Below, piece after piece: positions 24,079 to 32,273 of a stretch of DNA of 64,000 nt. Made by a program: the position numbers and the translations under genes. The stretch's first letter is position 1; every line of letters begins with the position of its first letter. Under the pieces are notes generated by a model. That model worked only from the letters and a program-made list of their open reading frames with translations. It made no database searches and was not told where the DNA came from. This DNA comes from Haloarcula salinisoli (lineage in GTDB: Archaea; Halobacteriota; Halobacteria; Halobacteriales; Haloarculaceae): NCBI RefSeq assembly GCF_019599405.1, contig NZ_RKLQ01000005.1, positions 1-64,000 of the forward strand. The letters are read 5' to 3'.

Positions 24079-24812
24079 GCCGACCACCCACCATTGGTGC
24101 GCATCGTTATCCCGAACACTGCGGTGACGAGTACAAGCAGGACTAGCAGGTATCCGGCGACGAAGCCGAGATCACCCGTCGTATATGTGCCTTGGAACAT
24201 CGCCTCCTGAAGGAGTTCCTTTGGATGATAGAGCGGGAAGTACTCCACGAACTCGGGAACGTCGGCGGTCAGCGGACTGTCGCCACTGAGGAACGCATCC
24301 ATCATCGCAAGGAACACCACGACGAGCGAGCCTTCGAACAGTCGTGGAAGGAGCGCCCCGACGAGTGCGCCAAGAAACGCATAGACGAGGCCGGCAAGTA
24401 CGAGGAATACGAACGTCAGGACAGGGGCTTCCGGTGAAATCGTCAGCCAGAGAACGCCGTAGTTTACGGCAGCCACGACGACGGTCACACCTCCGAGCGT
24501 CGCTAATCGAGTCGCAAGCAGTGTTCGGGGTGGATAGCCTGTCTGAACGAGTCGCCGATCGGCTGCACGCGCACTAATCATCTGCGCGAGTCCCATCAGG
24601 CCGGCAATGATGGCGACCCCGAATATCGCTCCGAGGAGGCGACCTAGCTCGATCGGAATCGCCTCGACCGTCGGCATACTTGGTAACCCAGCCATTGCTT
24701 GTCCCCAGCCTTCGATAACGACAACCGGAAGGAGGAGTGCCAGGACAACATTCAGGGGGGTTCTGAGGAAGGTGGAGACGTTCGTCCGGATCCCCGTCCA
24801 AACCCTATTCAT
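24075..24812 (-). CDS. ABC-type transport system permease, first subunit
   Basis: A 245-residue ABC-2-type membrane protein with six predicted helices. The segment L-M-G-L-A-Q-M-I-S-A-R-A-A-D-R-R-L (about 78-95) and a long loop before the last helix parallel its downstream partner, suggesting an ancient duplication and a heterodimer. Its start overlaps the stop of the ATPase gene by four bases (24809-24812). The cargo of this exporter is unknown. Confidence 0.82.
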   Translation of the reverse strand: MNRVWTGIRTNVSTFLRTPLNVVLALLLPVVVIEGWGQAMAGLPSMPTVEAIPIELGRLLGAIFGVAIIAGLMGLAQMISARAADRRLVQTGYPPRTLLATRLATLGGVTVVVAAVNYGVLWLTISPEAPVLTFVFLVLAGLVYAFLGALVGALLPRLFEGSLVVVFLAMMDAFLSGDSPLTADVPEFVEYFPLYHPKELLQEAMFQGTYTTGDLGFVAGYLLVLLVLVTAVFGITMRTNGGWSA

Positions 24813-25537
24813 CGGTCTCTTCCCCCCCGTTCACTGGCCGTTGCATCAGTCTCGCCTTCCTGGTCAGTCACGTCGTAGACCTGTCCATCACGTACCTCGT
24901 AGATGCGGTCGAGACGACTTTGCTCTTCGATCAGGTGTGAAATCATCGTGACAGCTGTTCCGTCGGCAGCGAGTTCCTCAGCGAGATCCCAGAACGTTAG
25001 ATACGTTTCCCAGTCAAATCCGGTGTAAGGCTCGTCCAGCATGAGGACGTCGGGGTCGTGCATCAGGGCGATACTCAGATTGATTTTCTGCCGGTTTCCA
25101 CCGCTGAGTTGGTCGATTCGGTAGTCAAGGTACTGCTCGAAATCGAGTTTCGACGCCAAGTGGTGTTTGGCCTCGTCGATTTCTTCGGCGGTCATTCCGT
25201 ATCCGGAACCGAACAATCGGAACGTCTCTCCGACCGTCAAGCGGTCGTAAAGCAGTGGTTCCTGCGGACACCAGCCAACGGTTCCCGTCCGTTCGACTGT
25301 TCCGCCATCCTGTTCGAGGACACCGACGAGGATGTTCATGAGCGTGGATTTTCCCGACCCGTTTGCGCCGACGATGCCGACGATTTCCCCCGTCCGAATT
25401 TCGAGATCTGCACCGGTCAAGACGGTCACAGATCGTGTGAATGGGAGTCTTGACCCGTACGTTTTTTCGATTCCCTCAGCACGAACGAGTATCTCACTAC
25501 TGTTCCCTTCTGGCGTAGTAGCTGTGGATGATCCCAT
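24809..25537 (-). CDS. ABC transporter ATP-binding protein
   Basis: A 242-residue ATPase. Walker A is G-A-N-G-S-G-K-S-T (about 58-66), the Q-loop is W-C-P-Q-E-P, the signature is L-S-G-G-N-R-Q (about 143-149), Walker B is V-L-M-L-D-E-P (about 161-167), and the switch His is in I-S-H. The N-terminal 15 residues are disordered and Ser/Thr-rich. It is the first gene of a three-gene exporter operon with two ABC-2-type permeases. A CTTTCAAATCCAAAAC motif (25579-25594), similar to motifs upstream of other metal genes here, lies 42 bases upstream. The substrate is not predictable. Confidence 0.9.
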   Translation of the reverse strand: MGSSTATTPEGNSSEILVRAEGIEKTYGSRLPFTRSVTVLTGADLEIRTGEIVGIVGANGSGKSTLMNILVGVLEQDGGTVERTGTVGWCPQEPLLYDRLTVGETFRLFGSGYGMTAEEIDEAKHHLASKLDFEQYLDYRIDQLSGGNRQKINLSIALMHDPDVLMLDEPYTGFDWETYLTFWDLAEELAADGTAVTMISHLIEEQSRLDRIYEVRDGQVYDVTDQEGETDATASERGGRDR

Positions 25538-25766
25538 AGTCAGCTACATGTACACGCTCCTAATTCACTGCGATTACTCTTTCAAATCCAAAACAACACT
25601 GTCAACGCGACCCTGAATAGTAGTATTTCCTCCGCACTATCCTGTGATGGCCGAGTTTTCGGACTTATCGAATCGAATACCCCTTCTGATTAGATGGGCC
25701 TCCGAGTTGGTCTACAACAGATGTCATACGACGGTCTCGGGAATCTCGCCGTGGTCAACACGACAG

Positions 25767-25791
25767 CCCTACCGGATTCAGTCCGGTAGGG
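25767..25791. terminator. perfect nine-base-pair hairpin overlapping the end of the YHS-MaoC gene
   Basis: CCCTACCGG (25767-25775) and CCGGTAGGG (25783-25791) form a perfect stem with a seven-base loop. The minus-strand reading of the right arm encodes the last residues (P-L-P-D) of the YHS-MaoC protein and the stop lies in the loop. The location suits a 3'-end structure for that transcript, though archaeal terminators more often rely on T tracts. Confidence 0.5.
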
Positions 25792-26416
25792 GATCGATCA
25801 GAACGGTGGCTGCCCCATCGAGAACGAGGCTTCCACTATCATCTTCGATCTGTGTTGTGAGTTTGTATCGGTCGTTATCGAGAACGTCGGTGATATCACA
25901 TCGGGCCGTCAGGGTGTCATCAATGCTGACTGGTCGGCGGAATTCCAAATTCTGGGAAATATAGATCGTGACTCCGGGAAAGCACGCGAGTGCAGCACTT
26001 ATCATTCCCGAGACGAGCGTTCCATGAGCGATGCGGTGGCCAAACCGGGTCTTTTCAGCGAATGCCTCGTTGAGATGGACCGCGTTTGTATCTCCGGTCG
26101 CCTCTGCAAATTTCCTAACATCCTCGTCTGTGATCGTCTTCGAGAAGCGAACACTATCTCCCGTGCTAAGTGAAGATGGGTCGGTTATCGAGAGATCGAA
26201 CTCTCCAGTGGCTCGACCGTATGGCACTCGGGGGAGCGTCATTCCTCCCGATTCAACGAGATGCGGATGTGGCGTTTCGGTATACTTCTCAGGTACTTCC
26301 TCGAACACTGCTCGACAGTCTTCCGAGCAGAAGTGATACACTTTGTCGTCGTGTTCGATAGTCGGGTCGGCAGTTTCTTGTGAGACTTCCATCCCACAGA
26401 CGGGGTCAACAGGCAT
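25778..26416 (-). CDS. fusion protein: N-terminal YHS metal-binding domain plus MaoC-like hot-dog dehydratase domain
   Basis: A 212-residue protein. Residues 1-45 are a YHS domain (D-P-V-C-G-M-E-V, then Y-H-F-C-S-E-D-C). Residues about 75-210 are a MaoC-like hot-dog domain with V-R-K-F-A-E-A-T-G-D-T-N-A-V-H and the hydratase motif R-I-A-H-G-T-L-V-S-G (Asp/His catalytic pair). MaoC enzymes hydrate enoyl-CoA. Fusion to a metal finger is unusual and suggests metal-dependent control or a moonlighting role. It lies 12 bases downstream of the Lrp/TRASH gene on the same strand, so it is probably co-transcribed. Confidence 0.85.
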   Translation of the reverse strand: MPVDPVCGMEVSQETADPTIEHDDKVYHFCSEDCRAVFEEVPEKYTETPHPHLVESGGMTLPRVPYGRATGEFDLSITDPSSLSTGDSVRFSKTITDEDVRKFAEATGDTNAVHLNEAFAEKTRFGHRIAHGTLVSGMISAALACFPGVTIYISQNLEFRRPVSIDDTLTARCDITDVLDNDRYKLTTQIEDDSGSLVLDGAATVLIDPLPD

Positions 26417-26428
26417 TGATCTGTAGTT

Positions 26429-27022
26429 CTACTTTTCTTGGGGATTCTCGTGCTCTCCTTTGAACGCGGTCTCGCAGTCTTTGCAACAGAACTGCTGGAG
26501 TGATCCACCAACGCGGGTAGCTAGTCCGTCTTCGCTGATAGTGATTCCACAGTGTGCGCACGTAAGTACGGATTCAGTACCGTTGGCATAGGCTGAACAG
26601 GTGGCACTTGACAGCAGTTGCACGTCGTATCGTCGCACGTCACTCAGTGGTAGACTGTGCTGCACCCAGTTTCCGACCGTAGTCCGCGGCGGTGTCGCAA
26701 CAACCACGACCTCGCCCTCAGCAGTTGTGAATACGTGTTCTACGTATGGGGCCTTGAGGATCGATTCTCGAAGTGAATCTGTCTTCCCAAGTTCAGACCG
26801 GAGCCGCACCATGACGTGTATCCGGTTTTCGTACTGTGTGAGGTCGAGATCAACGGTGAATCGACGAATGACATCATCTTGCTCCAGCTGACGGACGCGT
26901 GCTGAAACGGACGGGGCTGAAAGATTTACTGCCTCAGCAATAGTGCTGTATGGTCGTCTCGCGTTCTCCGCTAAAAGACGGAGGATTTCGCGATCCGTGT
27001 CGTCAAGTTCTGGTTGGGTCAT
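26429..27022 (-). CDS. Lrp/AsnC-type regulator with TRASH metal-sensing domain
   Basis: A 197-residue regulator. It starts at the ATG at 27022 (M-T-Q-P-E-L-D-D-T-D-R-E-I); the open frame extends upstream but that part is low-complexity and unlike Lrp proteins. An AsnC winged helix (to about 60), an RAM-like domain (about 60-135), and a TRASH finger (C-A-H-C, then F-C-C-K-D-C-E-T-A-F) follow. It is the second of three such regulators in the window. It heads an operon with the YHS-MaoC gene, and a free YHS protein gene lies just upstream. Metal response is inferred from family. Confidence 0.87.
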   Translation of the reverse strand: MTQPELDDTDREILRLLAENARRPYSTIAEAVNLSAPSVSARVRQLEQDDVIRRFTVDLDLTQYENRIHVMVRLRSELGKTDSLRESILKAPYVEHVFTTAEGEVVVVATPPRTTVGNWVQHSLPLSDVRRYDVQLLSSATCSAYANGTESVLTCAHCGITISEDGLATRVGGSLQQFCCKDCETAFKGEHENPQEK

Positions 27023-27104
27023 CGAAAGGCGGAATGGGGGTGAGGGGATCGGGTGAATGGGGGTGGGTGTGGGGGAGCTACGACGCAGGTGTGGGGTGTG
27101 ACGG

Positions 27105-27245
27105 TTAGACGTAATCCTCCGGTGTCGAGGTGAACGTCTCCTTGCAGCCCTCGGCACAGAAGTAGTACGTCTGACCGTCGTACTCAGTTGTGGCCGCCGG
27201 ATCACTTTCATCGACGTCCATTCCACAGACTGGATCAGTTGCCAT
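27105..27245 (-). CDS. 46-residue free YHS-domain protein
   Basis: A complete small gene: ATG at 27245, TAA at 27105-27107. The protein is almost only a YHS domain: M-A-T-D-P-V-C-G-M-D-V at the start and Y-Y-F-C-A-E-G-C-K-E-T-F (about 27-38). YHS domains bind copper or related metals through the two Cys pairs. It matches the modules embedded in the permease at 17959 and in the YHS-MaoC protein next door. It lies 82 bases upstream of the Lrp/TRASH start on the same strand. A candidate regulator site (CTTTGGATTGCTAAG) is centred about 59 bases upstream. Confidence 0.85.
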   Translation of the reverse strand: MATDPVCGMDVDESDPAATTEYDGQTYYFCAEGCKETFTSTPEDYV

Positions 27246-27296
27246 TCGGTTTCACCCCACATCAATGGTACGAGGGCCTGAACCAAGCAATTTGTT

Positions 27297-27311
27297 CTTA
27301 GCAATCCAAAG
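27297..27311 (-). promoter_or_regulatory. CTTTGGATTGCTAAG, candidate metal-regulator site
   Basis: Read on the minus strand, CTTTGGATTGCTAAG is an imperfect inverted repeat (CTT...AAG) resembling the TTGGATTCTAAG before the CopZ-like gene at 38138 and ACTTTGAATCTAAAGT before the one at 44824. It lies 52-66 bases upstream of the free YHS gene, where an operator or activator site is expected. Confidence 0.45.
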
Positions 27312-27471
27312 TCGGGATACATAGCGATTTGAGCCGTGCTGCACGGTTTGGCTTTTCTGACTCCACAATCAACGGTTAGTACCTCACAATCCCGAACTAT
27401 CGTTCGAGTATACCAACGGATTCCTATCTGTGTCCTATATAAATACTGGAGTCTGAACCAATTCTAAACCT

Positions 27472-27510
27472 ATGGGTCACGATCCACCACACGACAATCA
27501 CGAGGAGTGA
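27472..27510 (+). other. promoter-proximal 12-codon frame, possible remnant of a His-rich gene start
   Basis: ATG at 27472 opens a 12-codon frame (M-G-H-D-P-P-H-D-N-H-E-E, stop). A TATA-like box (CCTATATAAATACTGG, about 27434-27449) lies about 30 bases upstream, and a CCAATTCTAAACC motif is in between. The His/Asp/Glu-rich sequence recalls the N-terminus of the CPH-type ATPase at 45154 (M-D-D-H-K-D). Either it is a truncated gene whose body was deleted or a small leader peptide. No further coding follows before 27594. Confidence 0.4.
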
Positions 27511-27594
27511 AGACCCCACAGGTCCATCCAAATTCGTGGATGCTCAAGCGTCGACGTGACGATCCGATTCTTTCTTGCGCCGTGCAAGTAGCAG

Positions 27595-28476
27595 TCAAGT
27601 AGTCTCTAGTTCCGCAACGAAGATAACGTGTCGCAGGAACGGCAGCGCGTGGTGAGCCTTCCGTACCTGCTCAGTAATCGCTAGGGGATCGAGATCATAC
27701 GCTCCTAACAGTCGTTCAATGAGAGCCCGGAGCGGGCTCGTGAGTAGCTGGAGGTACAGCGTCGTCCACTTTCGGAAGCGTCCGACGCTGTGTTTCGTGA
27801 TATCTTCGACCGCTTTGAGCTCAAAGCTTGTCTCGTCGAGAGCAGCTTTGTATCCTTCAACAGTACCCAAGGACGGCATATCCCACGCATCCGCAAATGA
27901 ATCGACCAATCTCCGTTCCGTTTCAGTCACGTCTGACTGCATCACGAGATCGGAGACTACGAGAACCGCCTCGGGTTCGAGGGTATCTGCGACTGTAGCG
28001 AAAACGCGATTCCGCTCGGAGAGGTATACGAGCGCGTCGATGGCTGTACACGCGGTAAACGAGTCCCTGGTAAACGGGAGTTGTGTCGCGTCACCGATGA
28101 TGAACTCGGAATCGAGGTGCTTACCCCGTGCGTTCTCGGTTGCCATCTGGATGTTGTACGGAACGAGGTCGACACCAGTGACGTTGAAGCCGAACTGATA
28201 GGCGAGGTGGAGGGCTGGACCCCCCCGACCGCAGCCGACATCGAGGAGGCGCACTCCGTCGGTTGTGGGTAGATGCGACGCGACCCTTGAGCCGACTTCC
28301 GTGACGAGGCGACGTTGACTCGAACCGGCTATATGTGGCTGGTACCACTCCGAGTAGCCGAGATTGAGGAACTCGTCAGTATCGAACAGGAGGTCGAACG
28401 CCCGCCAGATATCGGCTCGCTCGCCGCGGTAAGAAAACTGGTCGGTGATTCGGTGGCGGAGAGTACTCTGATCCAT
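27595..28476 (-). CDS. class I SAM-dependent methyltransferase
   Basis: A 293-residue enzyme. Motif I is L-L-D-V-G-C-G-R-G-G-P (about 76-86), the Asp of motif II is in V-T-G-V-D-L-V-P (about 101), and G-D-A-T-Q-L-P-F (about 127) follows, as in small-molecule methyltransferases such as UbiE/Erg6-like enzymes. The C-terminus (L-Y-L-Q-L-L-T-S-P-L-R-A-L) is helical and may bind a substrate or the membrane. It lacks the conserved Cys set of ArsM. The ATG at 28476 is chosen because motif-bearing sequence starts after it; the gene upstream (Cys-rich) ends seven bases before. The substrate is unknown. Confidence 0.82.
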   Translation of the reverse strand: MDQSTLRHRITDQFSYRGERADIWRAFDLLFDTDEFLNLGYSEWYQPHIAGSSQRRLVTEVGSRVASHLPTTDGVRLLDVGCGRGGPALHLAYQFGFNVTGVDLVPYNIQMATENARGKHLDSEFIIGDATQLPFTRDSFTACTAIDALVYLSERNRVFATVADTLEPEAVLVVSDLVMQSDVTETERRLVDSFADAWDMPSLGTVEGYKAALDETSFELKAVEDITKHSVGRFRKWTTLYLQLLTSPLRALIERLLGAYDLDPLAITEQVRKAHHALPFLRHVIFVAELETT

Positions 28477-28483
28477 CGGCCAC

Positions 28484-28855
28484 CTACTCGAGTTCGGAAA
28501 CCTCCGAATAGCAGTACTCGGATTCGTCGCAGTACGCGAGGTCGGCACACCCGCGAGGACGCTGGTAGTCGATTCCCTTGTGCCGCCGGAGATACGTCAC
28601 GTAGCCGTCGTCCACGCGGTCTAGGATGTCATGACAAATCCACTTCTCCCCGAACCAAGTGGCGCCCAGATTTCGGTACGGACACAGGAAGATCGTCCGT
28701 TCGACCGAATCGATCTGTGGCGTCTCGACGATCCGGACACCGACAAGACGATACGCGATACGAAGACGGGTGACGACCGAGTCCGGCGTATTCGCGCCAA
28801 GGAAAAGTACGTACGCGAACACATACCCGAGGCCATGGAGGAGTCGTCGAATCAT
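28484..28855 (-). CDS. Cys-rich protein coupled to the methyltransferase, unknown function
   Basis: A 123-residue protein. After an N-terminal hydrophobic helix (about 5-22) it carries five Cys in a soluble domain: F-L-C-P-Y-R-N-L-G, W-I-C-H-D-I-L-D-R-V, P-R-G-C-A-D-L-A-Y-C and Y-C-Y-S-E-V at the end. The spacing could bind an Fe-S cluster or another metal. It precedes the methyltransferase by seven bases, so the two are probably one operon and act on the same compound. I do not recognise the family. Confidence 0.7.
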   Translation of the reverse strand: MIRRLLHGLGYVFAYVLFLGANTPDSVVTRLRIAYRLVGVRIVETPQIDSVERTIFLCPYRNLGATWFGEKWICHDILDRVDDGYVTYLRRHKGIDYQRPRGCADLAYCDESEYCYSEVSELE

Positions 28856-28907
28856 CGTTCAGGCTGTCGACTGCCGTCCCAAAGTATCTTGACCAGATGT
28901 TCTCTGT

Positions 28908-29402
28908 TCAGATCTCGGTGTACACGTCACCTGTCTTTCCGCCGCCGAGTTTGTAGACGGTGAATGTGTCGGACTTCGTCCCGCCCATCCCCGGCGATCC
29001 AGCCGGCATCCCGGGCAACGCGATGCCGTCAATCGCCGGCTCTTCCTCGAGCATCGTCGCGATAACCTCGGCAGGAACATGTCCTTCGACGACGTACTCG
29101 TCGAGGACGAGTGTGTGACAGCTCTGTAGATCCGATGGAATACCGTGTTGGCGCTTGAGATCCGTCACGTCCTCGGTTTCGGTTTCCCCGAGCGTCGTGT
29201 CGAGCTGTTCCCGCAGGTACGACGCATATTTTCCACAACAGCTACAGCCTGGTGAACTGTATTGTTGGGCGTTCGTCACCGCTAGCGTTCCCTCGATATC
29301 CCACTCATCCCCACTCGATGACCCCAAACAACCGGCGGTTCCGAGTGCGACTGTCGTCGCACCGACCCGTAGTAGTTCGCGACGAGTTACGGCCCGTTCC
29401 AT
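28908..29402 (-). CDS. DUF411 metal-binding lipoprotein (Tat signal)
   Basis: A 164-residue exported protein. The N-terminus has a twin-arginine motif (T-R-R-E-L-L-R-V) and a lipobox L-G-T-A-G-C, giving a lipid-anchored protein. The mature part is DUF411: S-S-P-G-C-S-C-C-G-K-Y at about 50-60, Q-S-C-H-T near 94, then D-E-Y-V-V-E-G-H-V-P-A and G-M-P-A-G-S-P-G-M. DUF411 proteins accompany copper resistance genes and bind metal through the CxCC and Cys. The ATG at 29402 is preferred to an upstream in-frame TTG. Confidence 0.87.
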   Translation of the reverse strand: MERAVTRRELLRVGATTVALGTAGCLGSSSGDEWDIEGTLAVTNAQQYSSPGCSCCGKYASYLREQLDTTLGETETEDVTDLKRQHGIPSDLQSCHTLVLDEYVVEGHVPAEVIATMLEEEPAIDGIALPGMPAGSPGMGGTKSDTFTVYKLGGGKTGDVYTEI

Positions 29403-29858
29403 ATGCTCGTCACTTGGCTCGGAAGTATTCAATTGTACGTCGACCTTTCCTGTGTATTGAGAACGGATTCAAGCACGACGGGGAAGGTGACTTTCAGTTC
29501 TGAGGAGGAAACCCCAAAGGTCAGAGTCCCGTATTCGTCTCTATGTGGCGACCCTCATCGGTCGAGGGTGCTGCCGTGACGGTTTTCCGTCAACGAGCAT
29601 ATCGGCCTTAAATTGCGCCCAACATGACCCAGAGCATGACTCGTCGCACCGACTCCGACACTTCACTCCTCGAAACTGTGGGAAATACGCTCTCGTCGAA
29701 CTGATGCGACTCCAAACGACGTCTCCACTCTTTTCGAAATAGACGTGCTATAGCGAGTTACTTGCGATAAAAGCCTCAAGTCACCACCCCAGAGACTGTT
29801 CTCCCGGTTTCGATTCTTAACAGAAAGCACGGTAAATCGTCGTTACGTATAGATATGT
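29403..29858. other. gene-poor region upstream of the tandem UspA gene
   Basis: These 456 bases contain no supported gene. A short frame at 29625 (26 codons: M-T-Q-S-M-T-R-R-T-D-S-D) has plausible composition but no family. AT-rich sequence near 29820-29850 (ACGTATAGATATG) is the likely promoter of the UspA gene. Confidence 0.4.
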
Positions 29859-30857
29859 ATGAACTCCCCCAGCCATCTAGAAGTTCGAGAAGGTGCGGAC
29901 ATCAACCTGTACAACCAGATCCTCATTCCACTCTACGGAGCTGATATAAGGGACTCAGTGGTCCAATATGGCCTATCACTTGCAGAAACGTATGATGCGG
30001 CTCTCCACGTGTTATATATTCAAGATGAGGAACGCACGGAGGTGGAATCCGATCAAGTCACTAAACAAGAGGAATGGGACGCAGCAGCGGTAATTGAACC
30101 CGTGGTGGATCAGGCCCACTCGCTCGGACTCAATGTGATACCAGCAGTGGATAGTGGGCACTCTCCAGGTGTTATTCGGGAATACGCTGAGGAGAATGAT
30201 ATCGATTTGCTTGTCCACCAGAAACCTACACAGACTAGATTAGCACGAATTCTCCGGAGAGACGTCTCCAGCCACATCATTCAAAATATCTCTCTTCCTG
30301 TCTTGACGATACCTGATATGGATCCCTCTGATCCGGTAGGAGAGTTATCTACTAGTCAGTTCACAGATATTCTCGTGCCTACGGATGGATACGACGAGGC
30401 ATCTGTGGCCTTCAAACATGGGCTACAAATTGCTAAACGGTATGATGCAACCCTACATGGACTTTTTATCATTTCCGAACAGTCCTATTCGAGTCGGCCT
30501 GGATTCACGTGGGAAGAGGTCACTGACTCTTGGGAACAGCGGGGAACTCGGCTCTTGGAGGACATTACGGAGAAGGCAGCGACCTTGGACGTTCCTGTCC
30601 GAACTACGTTGAGCTTTGGTCAACCTCAGCAGGAGATTCTCAAATACACTGAGGTGACTGACATCGACCTTGTTACAATGGGGACACGAGGATTGACTGG
30701 CATTCGTCGGCTATTACAGGGAAGCGTCGCAGCTCAAGTGATCGAGGAAGCAGATTACCCCGTTCTAACGATTAACCGAAGGACAGCTGAATTGAAAAAA
30801 CACCCGTACACCTTTCTTCGAAAGACAAACCAGAATCGGAAGTCAAGGCTATATTGA
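29859..30857 (+). CDS. tandem universal stress protein (two UspA domains)
   Basis: A 332-residue protein with two UspA folds: residues about 20-150 (Y-N-Q-I-L-I-P-L-Y-G, then D-L-L-V-H-Q-K-P) and about 165-310 (F-T-D-I-L-V-P-T-D-G, then D-L-V-T-M-G-T-R-G-L-T-G with G-S-V-A near 286). The second half keeps the ATP-binding G-x-x-G...G-S pattern; the first half has lost it. The gene has lower GC and fewer GC-ending codons than its neighbours, suggesting separate acquisition. UspA proteins aid stress survival. Confidence 0.85.
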   Translation: MNSPSHLEVREGADINLYNQILIPLYGADIRDSVVQYGLSLAETYDAALHVLYIQDEERTEVESDQVTKQEEWDAAAVIEPVVDQAHSLGLNVIPAVDSGHSPGVIREYAEENDIDLLVHQKPTQTRLARILRRDVSSHIIQNISLPVLTIPDMDPSDPVGELSTSQFTDILVPTDGYDEASVAFKHGLQIAKRYDATLHGLFIISEQSYSSRPGFTWEEVTDSWEQRGTRLLEDITEKAATLDVPVRTTLSFGQPQQEILKYTEVTDIDLVTMGTRGLTGIRRLLQGSVAAQVIEEADYPVLTINRRTAELKKHPYTFLRKTNQNRKSRLY

Positions 30858-31121
30858 AATATTATTTGTAATATACTAATTTCAGTCTTAAATTCGGAAA
30901 TTCTAATTGCGTATTAATCCCCGTTTCTTCTACCAAACCAAAGAGTGTTAAGTTCGTTCTGCTGAATAAAGCGCGCGTACTGACCAGAAGGAAAACCAAG
31001 AAACGACAGGGCTACTCCTAAAAATCGTGTTTGTCTTCACGTTTAGGTGCATCAGATGGACGTTAGTGCGAGCAACGCGAAAAGTTAACTGGCAAATGGC
31101 TCCACGGACTGAGTTGTTGAA

Positions 31122-31409
31122 CTAGTCGTCCATGCCGGATGGGGTTTGGCCCGTAGTCGATCCCGACGGTGCCGACCCTGCGGCAAACTTGTAAACGGCG
31201 ACGAGTCCCCAAATCACCAAGCCGAGCAGGATGATGCCCGCCCTAATGTCGATGGGGACCACTGCAGCGTGTTCGATTGCTCCCTCGCTATCGACTGGGT
31301 GCCCGGCTCCCAGTAGCATGTCGAGCAGGCCGATCACGACGACGCCCAAGACAACCAGGCCACCGCCGACGTACATGGCGATTTGGTCTGCCGTTGATAA
31401 GTCACTCAT
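31122..31409 (-). CDS. small membrane protein co-encoded with a DoxX protein
   Basis: A 95-residue protein with two membrane helices (about 12-33 and 54-78) and an acidic, Ser/Gly-rich tail. It starts six bases after the stop of the DoxX gene upstream on the same strand, so the pair is one operon. It may be a second subunit of a quinone-linked membrane complex, as DoxX proteins often have small partners; that is inference. No family was recognised. Confidence 0.7.
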   Translation of the reverse strand: MSDLSTADQIAMYVGGGLVVLGVVVIGLLDMLLGAGHPVDSEGAIEHAAVVPIDIRAGIILLGLVIWGLVAVYKFAAGSAPSGSTTGQTPSGMDD

Positions 31410-31415
31410 TGGTAG

Positions 31416-31949
31416 TCACCCGAGGAGTTTCCGTAATCGCGTGTTCTCGAACAGTTCCATCTCACGCAGGCGGTTATCGACTGCCAGGACGCCGCCCGCT
31501 CCAAGTGCCACAATGGTTCCGAAGACCATGATCCCAAGGAGTTCACCCGTGACCATACCGTTGGCCCAGCCGCCACCGTAGCCGTTGATGAAGTAGAAGA
31601 ACAGCATCATGAAGGCACCAAAGAAGGCGGCGGTCCTCGTGAGGACACCGAGTATCAGCCCGAGACCGATGGCGGTTTGCCCAAGCGGTACCGCCACGTT
31701 GACGAACGCCAACAGGATGCCGTCGCTGAACGGCGTGACGAAGGGGGCGAGAATCGTGCCCTGAGCGGCTCCGCCGACGAACCAGCTGGCGTCGAAGGGC
31801 CACGCCCAGATTTTGTCAAGGCCAGCGTGGAGCATCCACCACCCGGCGGTCAGCCGGAGCAGCAGGATCCAATACGACAACCAGGCTCCCGAGACCGAGA
31901 ACGACGTCTCGGTTCCGAGAAAATTCGTACGGATGGATTGAGTTGACAT
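31416..31949 (-). CDS. DoxX family membrane protein
   Basis: A 177-residue protein with four membrane helices. L-R-L-T-A-G-W-W-M-L-H-A-G-L-D-K near the start is the DoxX signature helix, F-V-N-V-A-V-P-L-G-Q-T-A-I-G-L-G-L-I-L-G and A-A-F-F-G-A-F-M-M-L-F-F-Y follow. DoxX proteins are linked to quinone or thiosulfate oxidation and redox stress in the membrane. The ATG at 31949 is preferred to one four codons upstream. A second DoxX protein lies at 42840. Confidence 0.87.
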   Translation of the reverse strand: MSTQSIRTNFLGTETSFSVSGAWLSYWILLLRLTAGWWMLHAGLDKIWAWPFDASWFVGGAAQGTILAPFVTPFSDGILLAFVNVAVPLGQTAIGLGLILGVLTRTAAFFGAFMMLFFYFINGYGGGWANGMVTGELLGIMVFGTIVALGAGGVLAVDNRLREMELFENTRLRKLLG

Positions 31950-32273
31950 GGCATACTTCACCTCACGGCTGATTTTGTCAGATGTAGTAAAAAAGATTGA
32001 TGGTGTTCGTGATTTCTAAGAGTCGGGGCTCATTTCAGGAACGCGGATATCCGAGGTGAGTTGGATGATTCTCAAGAAGGAATTCGGTCACCCTCAACGC
32101 ACTGATTGTGTGCTGGGGCATGTAAGCAGGAGCACCGATGAAGCTGAGCCCACCGATTTCTGGATTTCGGAAAATTCTGTTTGAGGGACTGAATTCATCT
32201 ACTGATCTAATCCTTTGTACTTACCGATCCTCTCAGTAGCTAACAGATTCTGAGAATTTAACTCGAGTGGATA
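31950..32273. other. intergenic region between DoxX and the FAD reductase
   Basis: These 324 bases are upstream of DoxX and downstream of the FAD reductase. Nothing is supported as a gene. Minus-strand fragments near 32030-32110 read like a C-terminal coding end but have no start. The DoxX promoter should lie in the first 50 bases, where TAGTAAAAAAGA is AT-rich. Confidence 0.4.

Noticed and set aside
31950-32273. Minus-strand fragment resembling a C-terminal coding end
   Set aside because: It lacks a start, changes frame when followed and has no family resemblance strong enough to call a pseudogene.
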